A stretch of 64,000 nucleotides of DNA from DATCLS01 sp035296625 (GTDB lineage Bacteria > Actinomycetota > Acidimicrobiia > Acidimicrobiales > VFJN01), in the NCBI GenBank assembly GCA_035296625.1, contig DATHAO010000069.1:62001-126000 (forward strand), written 5' to 3'. A program made the position numbers and the translations under genes. Below the pieces are notes generated by a model, which was given only the letters and a program-made list of their open reading frames with translations, made no database searches and was not told where the DNA came from. Shown here one piece after another: positions 58,596 to 64,000 of this stretch (positions within the stretch are counted from its first letter, which is position 1; every line of letters begins with the position of its first letter).

Positions 58596-59243
58596 GTGCT
58601 CCTCGCCTGCTGGTCGGCCAAGGGTGGTGCCGGCACCACCGTGGCGGCCGCCGCCCTCGCCCTGTCCCTCGCCCGCCGGTCGCGCGCCGGCGCCGTTCTC
58701 GCCGATCTGGCGGGGGACGGCGCCGCCGTGCTCGGCCTGCCCGATCCCGACTCGCCCGGCCTGGCCGGTTGGCTGGCCGCCGGCGACGACGTCCCGGCCG
58801 ACGCGCTGGCCCGCCTCGAAGTCGGCGCCGGCCGAGGCCTCGCGCTTCTCCCCCGGGGCGCCGGGGCGCTCGGTGCCGAGCGGGCCGGCGTGCTGGCGGC
58901 CCTCCTCGATGCCGGGGTGCGCCCCGTGGTCGCCGACTGCGGCAGCGACCTCGGGGCCACCACGGTCGGCTTCCTCCGGGCCGCCGACCGCTCGGTCCTC
59001 GTAACCCGGCTGTGCTACCTGGCGCTACGGCGGGCGGTCACGGCTCCGGTGGCGGCCACCGAGGTGGTGATCGTGCACGAGCTGGGTCGGGTCCTCGGGC
59101 GGGCGGACGTCGAGGCGGCGGTGCGGGTGCCGGTGCTGGCCGAGATCCCCGCCGACCCGGCGATCGCCCGAGCGGTCGACGCCGGCCTGTTGACCACCCG
59201 TCTCCCCCGGTCACTGGAGCGGGCGGTGCGTCATGTCGCCTGA
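58596..59243 (+). CDS. CpaE/TadZ-like pilus-localisation ATPase
   Basis: A 215-residue MinD/ParA-type protein: LLACWSAKGGAGTTVAAAAL has a deviant Walker A (KGGAGTT), followed by LADLAGDGAAVLGLPD and RPVVADCGSDLGATTVGFLR. It is the Rv3660c-type septum-site-determining-like member of Tad loci and should place the pilus machine at the cell pole or septum. The GTG at 58596 has GGAGGTGG before it. It lacks the receiver-like N-terminal domain of CpaE. It overlaps cpaF by 11 bases. Confidence 0.85.
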   Translation: MLLACWSAKGGAGTTVAAAALALSLARRSRAGAVLADLAGDGAAVLGLPDPDSPGLAGWLAAGDDVPADALARLEVGAGRGLALLPRGAGALGAERAGVLAALLDAGVRPVVADCGSDLGATTVGFLRAADRSVLVTRLCYLALRRAVTAPVAATEVVIVHELGRVLGRADVEAAVRVPVLAEIPADPAIARAVDAGLLTTRLPRSLERAVRHVA

Positions 59244-60828
59244 CCGCGCTGCACGTGTTGTTGCCGCGCCGCCGGCGGCTCCGGGGACGGCGGTCGCCGC
59301 GCACCTCATCGCAGGGCCCGCCGCGGCGGCGGTGGCGGACCTCGTCCCAGGGTCCGCCGCGGCGGCGGTGGCGGACCTCACCGCAGGGTCCGCCGCGGCG
59401 GCGGGCCCGTGGGATCTCGCGCGACCGCTCGAGGCGGTGCGGGGAACGCACGGCGCTCGGCCCGCGGGGGACGTTGGCGACGTCGACGCCAGAGTGCACC
59501 GGCGGGTGCTGGCCAGCGGCGTGGCAGCCCGACTCGACCGCTGGGAGCTCGTGACGCTGGTGCGGGACGAAGCCCCGTTGCTCCCGGCAGCCGATGTGGA
59601 CGCGGTCGTCGATCGGGTATTGGCCCGCATCGGCGGAGTCGGACCGCTCGAACCGCTCCTCGCCGACCCGGCGGTGACCGACGTGCTCGTGAACGGCCCG
59701 GGTGCGGTGTGGGTGGAGCGGGCCGGCCGGCTCGCGTCGACGCCTGTCGTCCTCGATCGCAAGGCGATCGCGCTGCTCGTCGAGCGGGTCGTTGCGCCGT
59801 TGGGGCTGCGGGCCGACCGCAGCACGCCGATCGTCGACGCCCGCTTGCCGGACGGGTCCCGCGTCCACGTCGTGCTGCCGCCACTGGCGGTCGACGGCCC
59901 CCTCGTGACGATCCGCCGGTTCGGCGCGACGACCCTGCCGCTCGGCGCGTTCTGTGCTCCGGCCGTGGCGGACCTGCTGGTCTGGGCCGTCCACGCCCGG
60001 CTCAACACGGTGGTGAGCGGCCCGACCGGGGCCGGCAAGACGACGCTGCTCAACGCCCTGTGCCGCCACCTGCCGGCAGGGGAACGGGTCGTCACGGTCG
60101 AGGACGCGGCCGAGCTGCGACTGCCCGGCGACCACGTCGTGCGCCTCGAGACCCGCCCCGCCACCCCCGACGGTCTGGCCGCCGTGCCGGTGCGCGAGCT
60201 GGTGCGGGCGGCGCTGCGCATGCGTCCGGACCGCATCGTCGTGGGCGAGGTCCGGGGCGCCGAGACCCTCGACATGCTCCAGGCGATGAACACCGGCCAC
60301 GACGGCTCGCTGTCGTCGTGCCACGCCAACGGCCCGGCCGATGCCCTGCGGCGCCTCGAGACGATGGCGCTCACCGGCGGCGACCTGCCGCTCGCCGCGG
60401 TGCGCGAGCAGGTGGCGGCCGCGGTCGACCTAGTCGTACACGTGTCAAGGGGCGCGGACGGCCACCGCCGCGTGACGGCCGTGGCCGAGGTCGCCGAGGA
60501 TCCGGCGGCCGGCGCACGCGTGCGCCTGCTCGCCAAGGCCGACACCATCGTCCGTGCGCCTAGCCGTCGTCCCCGCCGCCCCGACGTGGCCGATGCCCCG
60601 ACCCCGTCCCCATCCGACGGCAGGGCCCTGTCGGCCCCGGCGAGCCGGGCGGCGGCGGCCCCGCCGGCCGCGACGATGGCACTCCCGACCAGCGAGCCAC
60701 CGCCAACCCCGCCGGGCGAAGCACCGCCAGGCACCGAGCCAGCAGCGGCCCTGCCAACCGAACCGGGTCTACTGCCGACTGCCGGGGGACCGATGGCTCC
60801 ACCGCCGGGCGACGGGCTGGTGCCGTGA
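59233..60828 (+). CDS. tadA: Tad pilus assembly ATPase (CpaF/TadA)
   Basis: A 531-residue type II/IV secretion ATPase. The N-terminal domain contains VDAVVDRVLARIGGVGPLEP and VTDVLVNGPGAVWVERAGRL; the Walker A is SGPTGAGKTTLLNAL at 262-276, the Asp box VVTVEDAAELRLP, Walker B MRPDRIVVGEVRGAETLDML and His box GHDGSLSSCHAN. It powers assembly of Flp-type pili. Residues 22-57 are a three-copy 12-residue repeat and the last 75 residues are Pro/Ala-rich. It overlaps the next gene by 4 bases. Confidence 0.92.
   Translation: MSPDRAARVVAAPPAAPGTAVAAHLIAGPAAAAVADLVPGSAAAAVADLTAGSAAAAGPWDLARPLEAVRGTHGARPAGDVGDVDARVHRRVLASGVAARLDRWELVTLVRDEAPLLPAADVDAVVDRVLARIGGVGPLEPLLADPAVTDVLVNGPGAVWVERAGRLASTPVVLDRKAIALLVERVVAPLGLRADRSTPIVDARLPDGSRVHVVLPPLAVDGPLVTIRRFGATTLPLGAFCAPAVADLLVWAVHARLNTVVSGPTGAGKTTLLNALCRHLPAGERVVTVEDAAELRLPGDHVVRLETRPATPDGLAAVPVRELVRAALRMRPDRIVVGEVRGAETLDMLQAMNTGHDGSLSSCHANGPADALRRLETMALTGGDLPLAAVREQVAAAVDLVVHVSRGADGHRRVTAVAEVAEDPAAGARVRLLAKADTIVRAPSRRPRRPDVADAPTPSPSDGRALSAPASRAAAAPPAATMALPTSEPPPTPPGEAPPGTEPAAALPTEPGLLPTAGGPMAPPPGDGLVP
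59296..59403 (+). repeat. 36-bp in-frame tandem repeat in the CpaF/TadA gene
   Basis: Three copies of a 36-bp unit encode AAHLIAGPAAAA, VADLVPGSAAAA and VADLTAGSAAAA. Copies 2 and 3 differ by only a few bases, so the duplication is recent. The frame is kept. Confidence 0.88.
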
Positions 60829-61729
60829 CCGCCCTCGTGATCGCCGTGGCCACCGTGCTGGCGGCCGTCGCGTACCGGACCGAGCTCCTCGGCCACCGGG
60901 CACGGGCGCGAGCCGCAGGGCTCGCCGCCCGGGGCCTCGGGAGCGCGGAGATCGCCGGGCTGGCCTCCCGGACCGGCGCGACCGGGATGGCCAGGCCGAG
61001 CGGGCCATGGGATACGCCGGACCATGGCGCGTCGGTGTGGTGGCGGGCACCGGGCGTGCTCGCACCGGTCGTCGTGGCCGGTGCCGCGGTGGTGACCGTG
61101 CTCGGGGGCCGCTGGCCTTGGCGGGCGCCGTGCTCGCCGCTGCGCTCGCACCCGTGGTGGCGCGCCGCCGGGCCCGGACCGACGTACGGCGCCGCCGCCG
61201 CAGCCAGCTACCCGGAGCGCTCGAACGGCTGGCCACTGCGCTGCGGGCCGGCTCGTCGGTGCCGACCGCTCTCGGGGCGGCGGGCGCCGGGTTGCCTGTC
61301 CCAATCGGCCCCGAGCTGACGGACCTCGGACGCCAGGCCGACGGCGGCCGGGCGGTCGTCGAGGTGCTCGACGAGTGGGCCGCCCGCCACGACGACGCCG
61401 GCACCCGCCTGGCCGCGTCGGCGCTGGTCCTGGCGACCGTGGTCGGCGCCGCCCCCGGCCGGGCAGTCGACGGGGTCGCCGCAACCCTGCGCGAGCGCCT
61501 GGATCTGTCCGACGAGCGGCGCGCCCTCGGCAGCCAGGCGCGGATGAGCACGCTCGTCCTCTCGGTGGCGCCGCTCGGGTTCGCTCTCCTGCTCGGAGCC
61601 ACCGACGAGGCCTCGTCACGGTTCCTGCTCGGCACCCCCGCCGGTTGGGCGTGCCTCGTCGTCGGCCTGGGCCTCGACGCCGCAGGCGCTTGGTGGATGG
61701 CGCACCTCACCCGGCGTGGCGAGCCGTGA
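60825..61729 (+). pseudogene. tadB: Tad pilus inner-membrane protein TadB, frameshifted
   Basis: The first frame reads MTALVIAVATVLAAVAYRTE to VVVAGAAVVTVLGG; after about 61107 coding continues in another frame as PLALAGAVLAAALAPVVARR and GALERLATALRAGSSVPTAL to SPVARMSTLVLSVAPLGF-like sequence and the stop at 61727. Adding one G to the run at 61104-61108 restores a 300-residue protein with the T2SSF domain. It overlaps the CpaF gene by GTGA. Because its neighbours are intact and the lesion is in a G run, a base-calling error is as likely as true loss. Confidence 0.8.
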
Positions 61730-61812
61730 GCCCTATCGCCGCCCCCGCCCTGGGCCTGGCCTGGGGCGAGCCGTGAGCCCCCTCGCCGCCCCGGCCCTGG
61801 GCGTCGCGTGGG
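61719..61812 (+). repeat. 47-bp tandem duplication across the tadB-tadC junction
   Basis: 61719-61765 and 61766-61812 are near-identical, each with GCGAGCCGTGAGCCC, then TCGCCGCCCC(C/G)GCCCTGGG. The unit includes the tadB stop, the GTG start of tadC and the first 13 codons. The period is not a multiple of three, so the first GTG reads a 16-codon dead-end frame and only the second opens tadC. Confidence 0.85.
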
Positions 61813-62798
61813 CCCTCGTCGTCGCGGTCCTCGCCGGTGCCGTCCACCGACCGGCCCGCCGTCCGCTGTCCCCCGGCGCGACCGCTGCCCGAGGGACGGC
61901 CAGCGCGGCCGGCGCGGCCGGGGCCGCCGGCGCGGCCGGCGCGGCCGGCGCGGCCGTGACCATGGCTCCCAGCGGCACAGGATCCACGGCGCCAGGTGCC
62001 GCAGACTTCCCCGTGCACGCGCACGACGCAATCGACGTCGGCGACTACCGGGGCGGCGTCGGCCTCGGCCATAAAGGCGCCGGTGGCGACGGCACCGACG
62101 CCGGCCACGCCGACGCCGGGTGCAGAGGACCGGGGCACGCACGGGCGGCGCCGCTGTTCCGTGCCCTCGGCGCCCGTGTGCGGGGGCTCGCCCGGCGACC
62201 ACCCGACGAGGCCGCCGACCGGCGCACGGGCGCTGCTCTCGCCGCCGCCGTGGCCCTCGCCGCCGTCAGCCCCGCCCTCGGCGCCCTCCCCCTGGCTTGG
62301 GCCCTACTCGCCCCGGCGGCGGCCGCCCGGCGGGCCGAGCGCTCCCACGAGGCGGCGGTCGTCGATCAGCTGCCCGACGTCGTCGACCTGCTCCTGCTCA
62401 CGACCTCGGCGGGCCTGCCCGTGGCGTCGGCGCTCGGGGCTATCGGCGGACGCCCCGGAGGTCCGCTGGGGGCCGGCCTCGCCGCCGGGGCCGCTCACGT
62501 CGCCGGCGGGGGCATCAACGCCGACGCCTTGGCGCTGCTCGGCGACGCCGCCGGGCCCGCCGCCCGACCGCTGCTCGACGCCTTGGTCGAGCACGACCGC
62601 TACGGAACTCCGCTGCGCCCGGCCCTCGAACGGGTCGGCATCGAGGCCCGCGTGCGGCGCCGTCGCCACGCCGAGGAGTCCGCCCGCCGGCTGCCCGTCA
62701 CCCTGCTCTTCCCGCTCGTGCTCACGACGCTCCCGGCGTTCGTGCTGCTCACCGTCGTCCCGCTCCTGGCGGGATCGCTCGGCTCGCTGAGCCCGTGA
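61773..62798 (+). CDS. tadC: Tad pilus inner-membrane protein TadC
   Basis: A 341-residue protein. After an N-terminal helix (ALGVAWALVVAVLAGAV) come 100 residues of Ala/Gly-rich linker, then the T2SSF domain: VVDQLPDVVDLLLLTTSAGL, ALVEHDRYGTPLRPALERVG and the final helices LPVTLLFPLVLTTLPAFVLL. It should work with TadB as the inner-membrane platform. The GTG at 61773 is the second of two duplicated starts. The long Ala/Gly linker (from 61890) is encoded by GCGGCCGGC repeats. Confidence 0.85.
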   Translation: MSPLAAPALGVAWALVVAVLAGAVHRPARRPLSPGATAARGTASAAGAAGAAGAAGAAGAAVTMAPSGTGSTAPGAADFPVHAHDAIDVGDYRGGVGLGHKGAGGDGTDAGHADAGCRGPGHARAAPLFRALGARVRGLARRPPDEAADRRTGAALAAAVALAAVSPALGALPLAWALLAPAAAARRAERSHEAAVVDQLPDVVDLLLLTTSAGLPVASALGAIGGRPGGPLGAGLAAGAAHVAGGGINADALALLGDAAGPAARPLLDALVEHDRYGTPLRPALERVGIEARVRRRRHAEESARRLPVTLLFPLVLTTLPAFVLLTVVPLLAGSLGSLSP

Positions 62799-62826
62799 AC
62801 CCACCCCGACCGGGAGGAACCCCCCG

Positions 62827-63072
62827 ATGATCCTGCACGCCCTCGCCCGGATCCAGCTCCAGCTGGCCGGCGCCCGGACCCGGCCGGCGGTGGCCGCACC
62901 GCACCGCCGCCGTCGGCCGGTGCCCGACGACCGTGGCCAGGCCACGGCCGAGTACGGCCTCGTCATCCTCGTCGCCGGCCTGATCGCCCTCGGGGTGATC
63001 GCCTGGGCACGGGGCACCGGTGCCTTCACCGACCTGTTCGAGTCGGTGATCGGTCAGCTGACCGACCGATGA
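62827..63072 (+). CDS. DUF4244 pilin-like protein
   Basis: An 81-residue protein with RGQATAEYGLVILVAGLIAL, the Flp-pilin-like processing site (G before A-T-A-E-Y) and hydrophobic helix of DUF4244 (Rv3656c type). It is the probable major pilin subunit. The ATG at 62827 follows GGGAGGAAC. It overlaps tadE by ATGA. Confidence 0.88.
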   Translation: MILHALARIQLQLAGARTRPAVAAPHRRRRPVPDDRGQATAEYGLVILVAGLIALGVIAWARGTGAFTDLFESVIGQLTDR

Positions 63073-63512
63073 CCCCGCCCCCGCCCGCCCGGGACGCCGG
63101 CCACGGTGGCCAGCTCGGCCACGCCGGCCGGTGGCGGCCGGGCGGGCGGGGCGACGGCGGGCAGGCGAGCGTCGAGCTGGCGCTGGTCCTGCCCCTCGTG
63201 GCCCTGCTGCTGCTCACGGTCGTGCACGTCGCCCTCGTCGCCCGAGACCAGAACCTCGTCACCCATGCCGCCCGCGAGGCGGCCCGGGCCGCCGCCGTCG
63301 ACGACGACCCGGACGCCGCCCGCCGGGCCGCCGAGCGGGCCGGGCCCCTCGACCCGAGCCGGATGGACGTGCGCGTCGGCGAGCGCGGCGACGTGGGCAC
63401 CCCGGTGCGCGTGCTGGTCCGGTACTCCTCCCCCGTGCGGATCCCACTGCTGCGCGCCCTCGTGGGCGCCACCGGCCTGGAGGCGCAGGCCACCATGCGG
63501 GTGGAGCGATGA
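63069..63512 (+). CDS. tadE: TadE-like minor pilin
   Basis: A 147-residue protein: a Gly-rich cytoplasmic start, the TadE segment GGQASVELALVLPLVALLLL (with the Glu and hydrophobic helix), then THAAREAARAAAVDDDPDAA. TadE proteins are pseudopilins of Tad systems (Rv3655c type). The start overlaps the DUF4244 stop by four bases. Its last 11 codons are part of a 43-bp sequence repeated 62 bp downstream. Confidence 0.88.
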   Translation: MTPPPPARDAGHGGQLGHAGRWRPGGRGDGGQASVELALVLPLVALLLLTVVHVALVARDQNLVTHAAREAARAAAVDDDPDAARRAAERAGPLDPSRMDVRVGERGDVGTPVRVLVRYSSPVRIPLLRALVGATGLEAQATMRVER

Positions 63513-63584
63513 AACCCCACCGGGATGGGCGCCACCGCCTCGAGGCGCAGGCCACCATGCGGGTGGAGCGATGAAACCCCACCG
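63480..63584 (+). repeat. 43-bp direct repeat after tadE
   Basis: 63480-63522 and 63542-63584 are identical over 43 bp (GAGGCGCAGGCCACCATGCG then GTGGAGCGATGAAACCCCACCG). The first copy holds the end of tadE plus the ATG AAA CCC CAC of what would be the next gene; the second repeats this beyond a 19-bp spacer. No gene continues after the second copy. Confidence 0.9.
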
Positions 63585-63630
63585 CCACCGGCGACCGCCG
63601 GCGACGCTCCCGCCCGGCGACGGCGGTCCC

Positions 63631-64000
63631 TCAGGCAGTGGCGGCGGATGGTGCGGGCGACGTCATGGCCCGCAGCAGGGCGATCGCCCCGGCCTTGTCG
63701 AGCGGCTCGTTGCCGTTGCCGCACTTGGGCGACTGCACGCACGACGGGCAGCCGGCCACGCAACCGCACGACGCCACGACCTCCAGCGTCGCCGACAGGT
63801 GGCGCGCCGCCGCCTCGAAGCCCAGCTCCGCCACGCCGGCGCCGCCCTGGTAGCCGTCGTAGATCACGATCGCCGGCGTGCCCAGCTCGCGCTGGCGGGC
63901 CGTCGACACGCCGCCCACGTCCCAGCGGTCGCAGATCGTGAACAGCGGCAGCACCCCGATCCCCGCGTGCTCGGCGGCGTGCAGCGCCCCGGACACGTCC
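63631..64000 (-). CDS. DEAD/DEAH-box helicase C-terminal part (DUF1998), continues beyond window
   Basis: The visible 122 codons are the end of a MrfA/YprA-type helicase: FTICDRWDVGGVSTARQREL, AIVIYDGYQGGAGVAELGF and the zinc-binding cysteines in SCGCVAGCPSCVQSPKCGN. The four-cysteine MZB/DUF1998 domain ends DNA-repair helicases such as Rv3649. It is convergent with the Tad operon, as in mycobacteria. The start lies outside the window. Confidence 0.9.
   Translation of the reverse strand, partial: DVSGALHAAEHAGIGVLPLFTICDRWDVGGVSTARQRELGTPAIVIYDGYQGGAGVAELGFEAAARHLSATLEVVASCGCVAGCPSCVQSPKCGNGNEPLDKAGAIALLRAMTSPAPSAATA

Noticed and set aside
59211..61619. Open frame of 802 codons opposite cpaF/tadB
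   Set aside because: Antisense of the pilus genes, extremely rich in Arg, Ser and Pro, and without any motif.
61726..61776. 16-codon gene between tadB and tadC
   Set aside because: It is created by the 47-bp duplication of the tadC start and has no independent coding signal.
63511..63575. 21-codon gene after tadE
   Set aside because: It arises from the duplicated tadE end; its tail simply repeats the tadE C-terminus.

Overview
The window is high-GC (about 70%) actinobacterial chromosome. The evidence is codon use with many GTG starts, a WhiB regulator, a GlnR-type regulator, both type I and type II glutamine synthetases with GlnE, and two blocks whose gene order matches Mycobacterium tuberculosis: ArsA pair / WhiB4 / metallo-hydrolase / RidA (Rv3677c-Rv3681c) and HAD phosphatase / Tad pilus genes / convergent helicase (Rv3661-Rv3649). 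An acidimicrobial lineage would fit, but that is inference and the window has no rRNA to settle it.

Positions 1 to about 13,940 look like a decaying genomic island abutting a tRNA-Pro(CGG) gene. It holds small stand-alone enzymes (dodecin, YCII protein, alcohol dehydrogenase, methyltransferase), a secreted trypsin-like protease, a secreted neocarzinostatin-fold protein, a beta-propeller protein and a TetR gene divergent from a DUF1801 gene with paired operators. Between them are broken genes: a frameshifted phytanoyl-CoA dioxygenase, methyltransferase and monooxygenase, a GNAT tail, two diverged integrase tails, a phage terminase relic and possible IS and tRNA relics.

From 14 to 28.3 kb lies a conserved core: response regulator, STAS protein, two ArsA ATPases, NfeD protein, WhiB4-like regulator, FxsA, metallo-beta-lactamase-fold hydrolase, MerR regulator, then an Fe-S trio (Mrp carrier, SufR-like repressor, A-type carrier), a membrane-anchored PQQ-type propeller, an unusual fusion of a complete [2Fe-2S] module to a shrunken molybdenum-hydroxylase domain, and RidA. 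From 28.5 to 33.3 kb is a nitrogen-assimilation block: glnR and glnA2 on the minus strand, divergent from glnII and glnA, with candidate GlnR half-sites between them; glnE, which modifies GlnA, lies at 45.9-48.6 kb.

From 33.4 to 58.4 kb the genes are mixed: a globin-like/membrane protein cassette, a large LuxR-type ATPase regulator, ArsR-SRPBCC and VOC/MarR pairs with visible operators, an aldehyde dehydrogenase, esterase, NAD synthetase, DMT transporter, an ECF sigma/anti-sigma pair, a primary-type sigma factor and a ClC channel. A 68-bp hairpin-forming sequence occurs twice (44.1 and 55.5 kb), both times between convergent genes. From 58.6 kb to the end is a Tad/Flp pilus operon (CpaE, CpaF/TadA, TadB, TadC, pilin-like DUF4244, TadE) that appears to lack its usual last gene and carries two short tandem duplications at gene junctions; it meets a convergent DUF1998 helicase.
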